From positions 3,801,894 to 3,865,893 of the forward strand of contig CP076040.1 in assembly GCA_014529675.2 (NCBI GenBank): a stretch of DNA of 64,000 nt. The letters run 5' to 3'. The DNA is from Opitutia bacterium ISCC 52. GTDB taxonomy: Bacteria; Verrucomicrobiota; Verrucomicrobiia; Opitutales; UBA2995. The position numbers and the translations under genes are program-made. The notes under the pieces were generated by a model that saw only the letters and a list, made by a program, of their open reading frames with translations, was not told the origin of the DNA and did no database searches. The number at the start of each line of letters is the position of its first letter. Within the stretch, counting starts at the first letter, position 1. This document shows, piece after piece, positions 55,204 to 63,342 of the stretch.

Positions 55204-55229
55204 TGTAGGAGCGGCTTTATGCCGCGATT
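55204..55229. repeat. Short hairpin repeat, family B
   Basis: TGTAGGAGCGGCTTTATGCC followed by GCGATT. The GCGGC/GCCGC stem with a TTTAT loop is the same as the widespread REP-like hairpin type. Related copies at 40471-40495 and 46814-46841. Confidence 0.65.
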
Positions 55230-55265
55230 GCTTTGGAATTACCCATTTAAGGAGTGCCGCCTCAT

Positions 55266-56375
55266 TCATTCTTTCTCAAAAAGCACCATGCCTCGGATGT
55301 TCTCTCCCGTTTCCATATCAGAAAAGGCCTGATTGATCTCCTCGAGCTCATAGTATTTGGTAACCAATTCATCGAGTTTCAGCTTCTTCTGACGATAGAG
55401 ATCCAACAGGTAAGGCATATCTTCACTGGGCAGACAGGAGCCAAAAAAGGACCCCGTGATCTTTTTTTCCCAGACCGGTATAAACACGGCGGGAATAGTA
55501 ATTGTCTGCTTGGGACTGGTGATTCCAATAATCACGGCGTTTCCACCGACCCCTAACATGTTATAGGCCATTTCAATAGTAGCCGGCAGTCCTATGGCTT
55601 CGAATGAGAAATTAACTCCATTTCCGTCCGTCAGTCGCTTCACTTCTTCAACCCCATCGACATCCTTTGAGTTTATGCAATCGGTCGCACCGAAGAAGCG
55701 GGCCTGATCTAGTTTTGAGGACACTTGATCGACCGCGATAATCTTCGAAGCACCGGCTAGCTTAGCTCCTTGAATGACATTGAGCCCAACGCCTCCGCAA
55801 CCGATGACAGCTACCGTGGATCCGGCCGGGACTTTTGCCGTTCTGGTTACCGCTCCAACACCGGTGGTAACCCCGCAACCAAGAAGCGCTGCATGCTCAA
55901 AGGTATATCCAGGAGGTAAAGGAAGCACGGAATTGGTATGTACCACCGTATACTCAGAAAGCGTCCCAATACGGGAAAACTGGTAGATATCCTGATCACC
56001 CTTATGGAAACGAAGAGTGCCATCAATCAGAGTGCCCCGCTTCCCACTGAAGTGAACCTCACACAGAGTCGGGTGACCTGTCTTACAGCGATGACACTCG
56101 CCGCAGGAGGACACAAAGGGAAGCATCACTCGGTCGCCTACTTTATAACCATCTGTTTCTGGGCCTACTTCTACCACCGTCCCTGCACCTTCGTGCCCCA
56201 GCACTTCTGGAAGATCATGCGGAATCGTGCCGGTCATTACAGAATAGTCGCTATGACAAATACCACTCGCTGCAATCTTGATGAGCAATTCACTCTTCTG
56301 GGGCGGTCGAAGCTCTATTTCTTCGACGACGACGGGCTCATTGAATCGGTATACGACAGCTGCTTTCGTTTTCAT
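55266..56375 (-). CDS. Zinc-dependent alcohol dehydrogenase (class III-like MDR)
   Basis: A 369-residue medium-chain dehydrogenase. The catalytic zinc ligands are C in GICHSD, H and E in LGHEGAG and C in LLGCGVTTG. The structural zinc site is CGECHRCKTGHPTLC. The NAD fold is AVIGCGGVGLNVIQGA. Matches class III/glutathione-dependent or benzyl-type alcohol dehydrogenases, cytosolic, oxidising a primary alcohol. Stand-alone gene. Confidence 0.95.
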   Translation of the reverse strand: MKTKAAVVYRFNEPVVVEEIELRPPQKSELLIKIAASGICHSDYSVMTGTIPHDLPEVLGHEGAGTVVEVGPETDGYKVGDRVMLPFVSSCGECHRCKTGHPTLCEVHFSGKRGTLIDGTLRFHKGDQDIYQFSRIGTLSEYTVVHTNSVLPLPPGYTFEHAALLGCGVTTGVGAVTRTAKVPAGSTVAVIGCGGVGLNVIQGAKLAGASKIIAVDQVSSKLDQARFFGATDCINSKDVDGVEEVKRLTDGNGVNFSFEAIGLPATIEMAYNMLGVGGNAVIIGITSPKQTITIPAVFIPVWEKKITGSFFGSCLPSEDMPYLLDLYRQKKLKLDELVTKYYELEEINQAFSDMETGENIRGMVLFEKE

Positions 56376-56561
56376 AAAATACTTTTCCCCAAAAGTAGAG
56401 CATCTTATTCATGACGCAACTCCAGAAGCTTGGAAGGGGCCAATTTATCCACCATATCCCACGTAATGGGATTTCCCTTACGCACTGACGACCTCAAATT
56501 CACATTCCTCGCAAATGCTAAGAGCAACAGGCTTTCCTGATGAATGTTCCTCTACAGAACT

Positions 56562-56930
56562 TTAATTAACCATCTTACAACCATACATCACGCGGCCTAC
56601 TGCATCAGACTCGTATTTGATGTGCACATTCTCCTCTGGTCGATCGAGGACCCCTGCAAACACCTTTGTCAGCTTCAAGGCTTCCGCCTCTAAAAGATCG
56701 GGCGCAGGACGCGTGCGTTTGAGCACTGAAACCATTACCGGACCGATGTAGCTATCCAGGGTCGTCTTATTCTCCGCCCAATAATGCTGAGGTCTGGGGT
56801 TGATCTTCACTCAGGTTTTACCAGGCGGCGTATCAAATACTTTCCCCGCGGCATCCGCCAAACGTTGAACGGCATCACCCATCAAGGTCTCTTTGGCACG
56901 AAATACAATGTCTATGTCAAGTTGAGGCAT
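56562..56930 (-). pseudogene. Tautomerase-like protein interrupted by an in-frame TGA
   Basis: One frame runs from the ATG at 56930 (MPQLDIDIVFRAKETLMGD, then AVQRLADAAGKVFDTPPGKT) to the stop TGA at 56811-56813 and goes on without a frame change to VKINPRPQHYWAENKTTLD and ENVHIKYESDAVGRVMYGCK, ending at 56562. The total would be 122 residues. The usual residue at the TGA position is Trp (GKTWVKIN-like), one base away from TGG. So it is a nonsense mutation or a sequencing error. Similar to 4-oxalocrotonate tautomerase-like families, though an N-terminal proline is not the very first residue (MP, so P2 becomes P1 after Met removal). Confidence 0.65.
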
Positions 56931-57062
56931 TTCCGCTAGCCCACCATTTAGGCCTCATTCATCACCAGAGAGAAAAGAATCTTTATCTTTTTTTGAAATT
57001 CGTGTTTTGAGACGCGGGACTACCGCAAAAATTATATGAAAACTGTAGGAGCACCAAGCTAG

Positions 57063-57851
57063 CTAATTTAGAATTCTCCTCGGCCGGCTGATCGCCACAT
57101 CATAAGCTCCGCGCGTCCAGTAGCTTCCAGCATGCACTGCTTCTTTAGACCAAGTGAAGTCGTTTTCTAAAAGGCTGGTATCCTCCCAGGTCGTTTCAAG
57201 AGGCATTACCTCCCAAGGATCATGCAGGATGCGAAAGACGCGCTTGATGCCTCCCCAATCAGTGAAGGCACTATACCGCTCACAGAGAAATTCTTCGACG
57301 GTATCGAGTTCGCAGTGGGAAGCCTCTAGGTCAGGAACGGATTCACAAGTGTAACGAAGTCTTTGGGACGGTTCTACTTCTACTGCACCCCATAAACCAT
57401 CGGCAGGATCTTTGTGATCAAATCCAATGTGAGCATAGCGGTAAGGGAGCCCATAAGTCATTCGCCCCGCTGGAACGGCCGGCAAGCTGTTCACATATTC
57501 TTTGATGAAATAGATGCCCGGCTCACCGCGATGCTTCACATAGGTCCGGACATTTAGAAAGCTGTGATGACTGATCGGATAGTGAAACCAACGCGTCCAC
57601 TCACCCAAGCGATTCACATACATCCGTGACGTCCTGAAGCCAACCAGCGTGACGTAGGCCTTCCCTTCAAAGAGATCCAACTCGAAGGGTACAAAGGGCT
57701 CGAGTACGGCTGGATCTACCTCGAAGTGATGAAAGACCAAGTCCGTCCAGTCGGCTTTGAAGAGCGGAGCCTTTTCATAAGAGTGGAACCGCCATCGAGC
57801 AAATCGTAGTTTTCGCTCATGGTCGTATCCTGGCCGCTCGAGAAGGGTCAT
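57063..57851 (-). CDS. DUF2071 (YqjF-like) protein
   Basis: A 262-residue protein with ADWTDLVFHHFEVDPAVLEPFVP, FELDLFEGKAYVTLVGFRTSRM and FLNVRTYVKHRGEPGIYF, the DUF2071 pattern. The C-terminal half (YGLPYRYAHI) completes the beta barrel. Function unknown. Starts 2 bases after the DCC gene stop, so the genes are translationally coupled. It belongs to the GbsR-controlled operon. Confidence 0.92.
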   Translation of the reverse strand: MTLLERPGYDHERKLRFARWRFHSYEKAPLFKADWTDLVFHHFEVDPAVLEPFVPFELDLFEGKAYVTLVGFRTSRMYVNRLGEWTRWFHYPISHHSFLNVRTYVKHRGEPGIYFIKEYVNSLPAVPAGRMTYGLPYRYAHIGFDHKDPADGLWGAVEVEPSQRLRYTCESVPDLEASHCELDTVEEFLCERYSAFTDWGGIKRVFRILHDPWEVMPLETTWEDTSLLENDFTWSKEAVHAGSYWTRGAYDVAISRPRRILN

Positions 57852-57853
57852 CG

Positions 57854-58228
57854 TTAGTCACCTCCGATTCGGCAGGTTCCACCTACACAATAACGGTTCG
57901 CGGCAAACGCCCGGTAGAAATACTCAAACGCCGTATTGAAGACGGGAAGACTTCCCAACAAGTAGAAGGGATACATCCACCAGACAAAGCGCGCCAGATA
58001 GATCCAGGCATCCACACCCCCAATCACCTTTCCTTCATCGGTGAGTACTTTCATTTCTTCCATCAGCTCAGCAGGACTGAGACCCGTCGCAGGTCCCACC
58101 CACTCCGCTTGCAAGGCTTCCCAATGAAATCCGCACTTTTCAAACATCGGCGCCAAGAGCCCCTTCATGCGCAAGCAAACGCGGCAGGCACCATCGTATA
58201 ATATCCAATTTTTCTTATATTCTGTCAT
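57854..58228 (-). CDS. DCC family thiol-disulfide oxidoreductase (DUF393)
   Basis: A 124-residue protein with LYDGACRVCLRM (DxxCxxC) as the DCC signature, plus a C-terminal Cys in YCVGGTCRIGGD. Thioredoxin-like fold, redox partner unknown; often next to DUF2071. Its ATG (58226-58228) overlaps an operator-like palindrome by one base. First gene of the DCC-DUF2071 unit. Confidence 0.93.
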   Translation of the reverse strand: MTEYKKNWILYDGACRVCLRMKGLLAPMFEKCGFHWEALQAEWVGPATGLSPAELMEEMKVLTDEGKVIGGVDAWIYLARFVWWMYPFYLLGSLPVFNTAFEYFYRAFAANRYCVGGTCRIGGD

Positions 58229-58245
58229 TTCTGTATATAGAGAAA
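58228..58245. promoter_or_regulatory. GbsR-operator-like palindrome, copy 1
   Basis: TTTCTGTATATAGAGAAA: arms TTTCTGT and AGAGAAA, one mismatch, around ATAT. Located directly at the start codon of the DCC gene on the minus strand. Same pattern as copy 2 at 58806-58823. Confidence 0.65.
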
Positions 58246-58265
58246 TTAAGCGTTAAAAAAAGTGA

Positions 58266-58790
58266 CTAGCTCAATTTGAGGAGCTGACGCACTTTGTTTC
58301 CCATATTCACAAACTTGATAATGGTTTTAGCCGGCCAGTTGTGAAACAGCTCGTACAATTTGGTGGTGGTGTTCATAAACTCGTATAGCTCCTTGAGCCG
58401 ATCTCGCGTGTAAGCATCACTCCCATCCGCTTCCGACTCAGCCACGCAATCTTTGAGAAATGCTATGGTTGGATCATACTCCCTCCGCTTGCGCTCATTG
58501 CCAATGATTCGGAAGAGCTCCCACACATCCGTAATAGTTTCAAAGTGGTCACGACGATCACCCAACACATGAACGACCCGGACAATCCCCCAGCCTTGCA
58601 GCTCCTTGAGGCTGTTGCTCACGTTGGAGCGCGCCACAGCCAAAGTCTCGGTGATTTCCTCCGCATTGAGCGGATTCGGAGATACATAGATGAGTGCATG
58701 AATTTGGGCCACCGTGCGATTGATGCCCCACTTCATACCCATCTCGCCCCAGTGCAGGACGTATTTCTTTTGTATCTCAGTGAGTTCCAT
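58266..58790 (-). CDS. GbsR/MarR-type transcriptional regulator
   Basis: A 174-residue regulator. Winged-helix core with GINRTVAQIHALIYVSPNPLNAEEITETLAVARSNVSNSLKELQGWGIVRVVHVLGDRRDHF, the GbsR subfamily pattern. It binds DNA, usually as an autorepressor. It is upstream of DCC-DUF2071 on the same strand and its own start is preceded by an operator copy (58806-58823). Confidence 0.94.
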   Translation of the reverse strand: MELTEIQKKYVLHWGEMGMKWGINRTVAQIHALIYVSPNPLNAEEITETLAVARSNVSNSLKELQGWGIVRVVHVLGDRRDHFETITDVWELFRIIGNERKRREYDPTIAFLKDCVAESEADGSDAYTRDRLKELYEFMNTTTKLYELFHNWPAKTIIKFVNMGNKVRQLLKLS

Positions 58791-58805
58791 TACTATATTC
58801 TTCTA

Positions 58806-58823
58806 TTTCTGTATAAACAGAAA
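58806..58823. promoter_or_regulatory. GbsR-operator-like palindrome, copy 2
   Basis: TTTCTGTATAAACAGAAA: perfect 7-base arms (TTTCTGT/ACAGAAA) around ATAA. 16 bases upstream of the regulator start codon on the minus strand. The second copy at the next gene start suggests one regulator controls both. Confidence 0.7.
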
Positions 58824-58857
58824 TTAATGAATAGCAAGCCGGGAATGGGAAAAATGG

Positions 58858-58941
58858 CCAGTGGTCAGTGGTCAGTGGTCAGTGGTCAGTGGTCAGTGGT
58901 CAGTGGTCAGTGGTCAGTGGTCAGTGGTCAGTGGTCAGTGG
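58858..58941. repeat. Tandem repeat of the 7-mer TCAGTGG (11 perfect copies plus one variant)
   Basis: Units run without a break from 58865 to 58941; the first one at 58858 is CCAGTGG. It lies in the intergenic gap between the GbsR gene and the rhodanese-YceI gene stop. Not a CRISPR (no spacers). Open frames across it (VVSGQWS repeats) are by-products. Confidence 0.9.
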
Positions 58942-58999
58942 AAAACGAAACCAACCTCAACCGGTTACCAATTTCCAATCACTAATTACTGATCACCGA

Positions 59000-59911
59000 T
59001 TACTGATTACCGGTTACCTGACAGATCAGCTGAAAGCTCACCGTGACCTTATCGTTGACCACATGCTGGCCCAGTTTTTCGAAAAACTTCCCACTGCCAT
59101 AAACAGAGCCGAATCGAGTGCGGTTAATTTTGAAACGGCCTTGCAGACCGTATTGTCCGCCAAGAAAGACTTCCTGAGCTTTAAACTCGAGGGCTTTCTT
59201 TTTTCCCCGAAGGTGCATGGACCCAAGAACAATGAGATTCGAATCTCCGGGGCCGATTACATCCAGGGGTTGAACATCGCTTAATTCAAAACCGGCGGTG
59301 GGATGATCACCTACACTGAAAAAATCATCGGACTCGAGGTGATGGATAAGATAACCCGCCATCTTTTCATCTTTAATGTCGGAACAGGACATCTTCGTCA
59401 TGTCCAAGGTGACAGACCCGCCCGATAAATGCCCATGCTGCGTCTCAAGAAAGCCTTCGGACAAAGCGATGCGACCGTTGTGTTGATTAAACAGATTGCG
59501 ACCGGTCCAGCGAAAGACGCTCTTTTCAAGATCGATCTGGTAACGACCATCCGGAACGCGCGAGGAAGCTTCACCCTCACCTTCTACTGAGAATCCGGCT
59601 GAGACCCAGGCATCCAATCCACCTTCTAAAGCCAGGACTTGGGTGTAACCAGCGCTTCCAAGTCTATCGGCAGCAAGTCCAGCACCCCCAAACCAATCAT
59701 TTTTCCCGTAGACAACGATCGAATCATTCTTCTGAACTCCAAGAGCCTCAACGCCGTCGATAAAAGCAATCTCGTAGACACAGGCATGCTTCGAACTTGG
59801 TATCCGCATTTCAGCAAAGGCTTCATCGGACAATACGTGAATTAGATGCGGCGGCTCAGATCCTTGGAGCAAATCCTTCAACTGGGCCGGACTTATAGTA
59901 GATGATGACAT
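59000..59911 (-). CDS. Rhodanese-YceI fusion, rhodanese lacks its catalytic Cys
   Basis: A 303-residue cytosolic fusion. Residues 1-110 are rhodanese-like (AQLKDLLQGSEPPHLIHVL, ACVYEIAFIDGVEALGV, GYTQVLALEGGLDAWVSAGF). The active loop reads VVYGKNDWFGGAGLA where family members have a Cys in place of Gly after VVY, so it is likely not a sulfurtransferase. Residues 125-303 are a YceI lipocalin-like domain (YQIDLEKSVFRWTGRN, LEVSGGSVTLDM-like, HPTAGFELSDV), which binds polyisoprenoids or amphiphiles. An upstream in-frame GTG at 59935 would add 8 residues; I used the ATG at 59911. Confidence 0.8.
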   Translation of the reverse strand: MSSSTISPAQLKDLLQGSEPPHLIHVLSDEAFAEMRIPSSKHACVYEIAFIDGVEALGVQKNDSIVVYGKNDWFGGAGLAADRLGSAGYTQVLALEGGLDAWVSAGFSVEGEGEASSRVPDGRYQIDLEKSVFRWTGRNLFNQHNGRIALSEGFLETQHGHLSGGSVTLDMTKMSCSDIKDEKMAGYLIHHLESDDFFSVGDHPTAGFELSDVQPLDVIGPGDSNLIVLGSMHLRGKKKALEFKAQEVFLGGQYGLQGRFKINRTRFGSVYGSGKFFEKLGQHVVNDKVTVSFQLICQVTGNQ

Positions 59912-60093
59912 GAACCGATCATCTGAATCCTCCACATATCAGGCAAAACAAATGGTTCACCGTTACAGAATTGTTACTTGAAAATAGGGTTGTTCCAAAA
60001 GCTGACCTTCTAGCATAATACCCTTCTTTAGCTCATTCGTAGATTCATCGGCTTCCTCCGTATTGACCGATTCCCGTTTTCCCCAGTCCATTT

Positions 60094-61050
60094 ATGCGTA
60101 TTCTCAGTCGCCTTGCCCTGCTTTCCGCCTTCAGCCTATCGGTGCTCACTTCACTCACGGCCGCATTTCCTGAAAAACCCATCAAGGTCATTCTTCCGAC
60201 CAATGCGGGAGGCGAAACGGACGGGCTGGTTCGATTGCTTCAACGCGGGATCGCCGAAAAGCAACTGTTGTCCGAGAAAATGGTCATTGTAAATTTGCCC
60301 GGAGCAGGCGGCACCCTGGGAACACGCAAAATAAAACAAGCCAAACCCGACGGCTATACTATCGGCCTCTGGCATTCGGGCATCGTTACCTCCAAAGCCA
60401 TGGGAATTGTCGATTTCGATCACAACGACTTTGAGCTGATCTGTATGTCGGGCTACACGGAGTTATTACTTGGAGTGACGGAAAAATCCCAATTCAAGTC
60501 CATCGAAGGATTACTGGATGTTGCCCGCGCCGAACCCCGTTCCGTCAAAGTCTCCACCAATATTGGCCTCCCCGTACACCTCATCCCACTCTTATTTGCC
60601 GAGGAGGCTGGAGTTGAATTTCGCTTCATCCAAAGCGGTGGAGGAGCACCGCGACTCACCTCGTTGCTCGGAGGTCACAGCGATATGACCATGTTATCCA
60701 CCATGGCGTTCATAAACTTTCGTGAATCAGGATTAAAACCCCTGGTCACCTTTTCCGGAGAGAGGGATCCCTTGTTCCCCAACGTGCCAACCGCCAAAGA
60801 AATTGGCGTAGATGTAGAGTTAGTCGAAATCCGTGTCTGGCTCGCACCGAAAGGAACACCGGAACCAATACTGAACACCATTCGCACCGCCATTCAAACC
60901 GTCATGCAGGATCCAGAGATTTCCGGTGAAATGAAAAAGCTGGGTGTCGTTCCCAAGTTTGGAGGCGAAGAAGTCGCTCAACCCATGCTCGATGTCCTGC
61001 TCCAAAAAGTGGCGCCCTTGGTGGGGAAAGCCCGTAACATGGGTCCATAA
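60094..61050 (+). CDS. tctC: TctC-like tripartite tricarboxylate transporter substrate-binding protein
   Basis: A 318-residue periplasmic binding protein with a signal peptide (LALLSAFSLSVLTSLTAA). Bug-family marks: FPEKPIKVILPTNAGGETD, VNLPGAGGTLGTRKIKQAKPDGYTIG and MFLSTMAF-like region plus SGERDPLFPNVPTAKEIG. It collects a carboxylate solute for TctAB. The first gene of tctC-tctB-tctA. Confidence 0.93.
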   Translation: MRILSRLALLSAFSLSVLTSLTAAFPEKPIKVILPTNAGGETDGLVRLLQRGIAEKQLLSEKMVIVNLPGAGGTLGTRKIKQAKPDGYTIGLWHSGIVTSKAMGIVDFDHNDFELICMSGYTELLLGVTEKSQFKSIEGLLDVARAEPRSVKVSTNIGLPVHLIPLLFAEEAGVEFRFIQSGGGAPRLTSLLGGHSDMTMLSTMAFINFRESGLKPLVTFSGERDPLFPNVPTAKEIGVDVELVEIRVWLAPKGTPEPILNTIRTAIQTVMQDPEISGEMKKLGVVPKFGGEEVAQPMLDVLLQKVAPLVGKARNMGP

Positions 61051-61073
61051 CTCGATTTCTTCACAGGTTTAAC

Positions 61074-61550
61074 ATGCGACAGCTCTACCACTCCGTCCAG
61101 GATTACATCATCAGCGCCTTTACCATTGTATTGGCAGGCTTGGTGCTTTGGGGAGCTCGCGACATTCCTCCACCCTTTTTCGATCCCTTGGGATCAGCCG
61201 CCGTGCCCAAGGCGGTCGCTTATATCTTAATTGCCCTGGCGGCAGGCATTGCGATCCGGAGGTTCTTTCAAAATAAAACCTCGCCGGGAGCTGGGGTTGC
61301 CGATGAAGGCTATCAGTTGGAACCTTTACGGGCCATTGGCGTAGTGGGATTGTCAATACTCTACACACTCGGCATGGGAACTGGCTTCCTGGGATTCCGT
61401 TGGGGCACCATACTCTATATCACGATCACCGGCGCCCTCCTCGCGAAAGGCAATAAACCTGCAATGATGATCAGCCTGGCACTGGGGCTCCTATTTGGGC
61501 TAGGTGGCTCGTACCTCTTTAGTGAAATATTCTACATCGACCTACCCTAG
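61074..61550 (+). CDS. tctB: TctB-like small membrane subunit
   Basis: A 158-residue protein with four predicted transmembrane helices (IISAFTIVLAGLVLWGA, AVAYILIALAAGIAI, AIGVVGLSILYTLGMGTGFLGF, MMISLALGLLFGLGGSYLF). Small subunit of the TTT carrier. 23 bases after tctC. Confidence 0.92.
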   Translation: MRQLYHSVQDYIISAFTIVLAGLVLWGARDIPPPFFDPLGSAAVPKAVAYILIALAAGIAIRRFFQNKTSPGAGVADEGYQLEPLRAIGVVGLSILYTLGMGTGFLGFRWGTILYITITGALLAKGNKPAMMISLALGLLFGLGGSYLFSEIFYIDLP

Positions 61551-61585
61551 ATCACATCTACCGAATGATAATTTTCAACACATTT

Positions 61586-61660
61586 CGGCATCGCGAGGAC
61601 GCGATTGCCCTACCCGGATTTGCAAAAGAAGGTAGGGCTACTGCGTCCTCGCAGTGCCGC
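61586..61660. repeat. REPIN-like palindromic repeat, family C, copy 2 (well preserved)
   Basis: CGGCATCGCGAGGACGCGAT followed by TGCCCTACC on the left, GGTAGGGCTACTGCGTCCTC then GCAGTGCCG on the right, inverted with a spacer of about 16 bases. It splits the tctCB and tctA genes. Related to 49244-49320. Confidence 0.85.
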
Positions 61661-61712
61661 TTTTCATCAGGAATTCGTTTAATCTAGCAAACAACTTACC
61701 AGACCCGTACCC

Positions 61713-63197
61713 ATGGATCTACTACAAGCACTACAATACCTAATGACCCCCGAGCCCATGATGTGGCTCTTGATTGGGGTGGCTAGTGGTATCTTTGTGG
61801 GCGCCATTCCAGGACTCGGCGGGGGCATGCTTATGGTACTCACCGTACCTCTGACATTCTCCATGGATTCCACCCATGCGGTATTGCTCCTCATGGGCAT
61901 GCACGTAGGATCGGTCTCAGGAGGGCTGATCAGTGCAACTCTATTGAAGATGCCGGGGACACCCTCGGCCATGATGACGACCTTTGATGGTTACCCCATG
62001 GCTCAAAAAGGAAAACCGGGCCTGGCGTTGAGCCTAGGGATTGGAGCCTCATTTCTGGGAGGGCTCATCTCAGCGATTTTTCTGATCATCCTGGCACCGC
62101 CCTTGGCCAAGCTCGCGCTCAAGTTTGGCCCCTGGGAGTATTTTGCCATGGTCCTGATGGCCTTGGTCCTCATCTCCTCCATATCCCAGGGCACGATGCT
62201 CAAAGGCTTGCTCTCGGCCATGCTAGGAATCACCGCAGCCCTTCCCGGATTGAATGCATCGGATGGACAGCTGCGCCTGACCTTCGGGCATGAATCAATG
62301 ACAGATGGCTTCAATTTGCTACCCGTCCTGTTGGGTATTTTTGTCATGAGCCAACTGATCAAAGATACGGTCGAGCTGAACAAAAAGGCGACCAGTATAT
62401 CCCTGAAAAATTCACGGCTATTTCCAAAACTCGCTACCTGGAAGAAACACATCACCAACTTATTGCGCTCGTCGATTGTCGGCACCTGGATTGGAATTCT
62501 ACCGGGGATTGGTGCAAGCATCTCATCGATGGTCTCCTATGGCATGGCCAAGGCATTCAGCAAGACGCCGGAGAAATTTGGTACCGGCCACGAAGAAGGC
62601 ATCGTAGCCTCCGAGGCCGCCAACAACGCCAATGCAGGTGGCGCACTCATCCCACTGATCACTATGGGCATTCCCGGTGCACCTGTGGATGCCATTCTTC
62701 TCGGTGCGATGATCATGCACGACATCCAACCCGGACCCCTGCTATTCCAAACGAACGGTTCATTAGTATGGGCCCTGATGGGCGGCTACCTGGTGGCCAA
62801 CATCCTCATGTTTCTGATCATGCTCTTTTCCACCCGAGCCGTGGCCAAGGTCATTAACATCAATCGCGCTTACCTGATACCGGTCATATTTGTATTCTGC
62901 GTGATTGGGGCATTCGCTGAGAGTAATCGCATCTTTGATGTCTGGCTGGTCCTCGTGTTTGGAATCGTTGGCTTCTTTTTAGACAAAGCGAAATTCCCTT
63001 TAGGCCCATTTGTTATTGGCTACGTCTTGACCGGTTTTCTTGAGGAAAACCTTCGGTCAGGCCTGCAAGCCTCGGACGGTTCCTTCCTCCCTCTATTTAC
63101 CCGACCCCTCGCGCTCACATTTGTCTTGGTCGCAGTTCTCTTCCTCCTGCTTCCATTTTACACAGAATGGAAACGGAAACGGAAACAAGCGGCCTAG
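61713..63197 (+). CDS. tctA: TctA-like large membrane subunit
   Basis: A 494-residue protein with about 11-12 predicted helices. TctA signatures: GIFVGAIPGLGGGMLMVL, GMHVGSVSGGLISATLLKMPGTPSAMMTTFDGYPMAQKGKPGLAL and GILPGIGASISSMVSYGMAKAFSKTPEKFGTGHEEGIVASEAANNA. Major carrier subunit. Separated from tctB by a family C repeat of about 75 bases, but the genes are in line. Confidence 0.95.
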   Translation: MDLLQALQYLMTPEPMMWLLIGVASGIFVGAIPGLGGGMLMVLTVPLTFSMDSTHAVLLLMGMHVGSVSGGLISATLLKMPGTPSAMMTTFDGYPMAQKGKPGLALSLGIGASFLGGLISAIFLIILAPPLAKLALKFGPWEYFAMVLMALVLISSISQGTMLKGLLSAMLGITAALPGLNASDGQLRLTFGHESMTDGFNLLPVLLGIFVMSQLIKDTVELNKKATSISLKNSRLFPKLATWKKHITNLLRSSIVGTWIGILPGIGASISSMVSYGMAKAFSKTPEKFGTGHEEGIVASEAANNANAGGALIPLITMGIPGAPVDAILLGAMIMHDIQPGPLLFQTNGSLVWALMGGYLVANILMFLIMLFSTRAVAKVININRAYLIPVIFVFCVIGAFAESNRIFDVWLVLVFGIVGFFLDKAKFPLGPFVIGYVLTGFLEENLRSGLQASDGSFLPLFTRPLALTFVLVAVLFLLLPFYTEWKRKRKQAA

Positions 63198-63342
63198 TTT
63201 TCTGCGGAGCTATACCTTGTATTCCCACGCTTTCCCTTGGGACTTGATAAAAAATGGATCCGGGAACAGACTCCTGGCGTAATATGTCAGTATGGGGGCC
63301 GCCAGTAAGATACAGCATGATCCCAATCAACCAGCGAAAACG

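Noticed and set aside
56376-56561. Short minus-strand pieces (EEHSSGKPVALSICEECEFE and WDMVDKLAPSKLLELRHE)
   Set aside because: They look protein-like but are each under 30 residues, lack a start and are in different frames. May be relics; not enough to call a gene.
58858-58941. Possible CRISPR array
   Set aside because: The units are 7 bases, contiguous and without spacers, so not CRISPR.
58868-59284. Open frame with VVSGQWS repeats
   Set aside because: It is the translation of the TCAGTGG tandem array and continues antisense to the rhodanese-YceI gene; not a real protein.
59955-59978. CCGTTACA...TTGTTAC half-sites upstream of the rhodanese gene
   Set aside because: Similar to the TGTAACNGTTACA motif but not a palindrome; probably chance.
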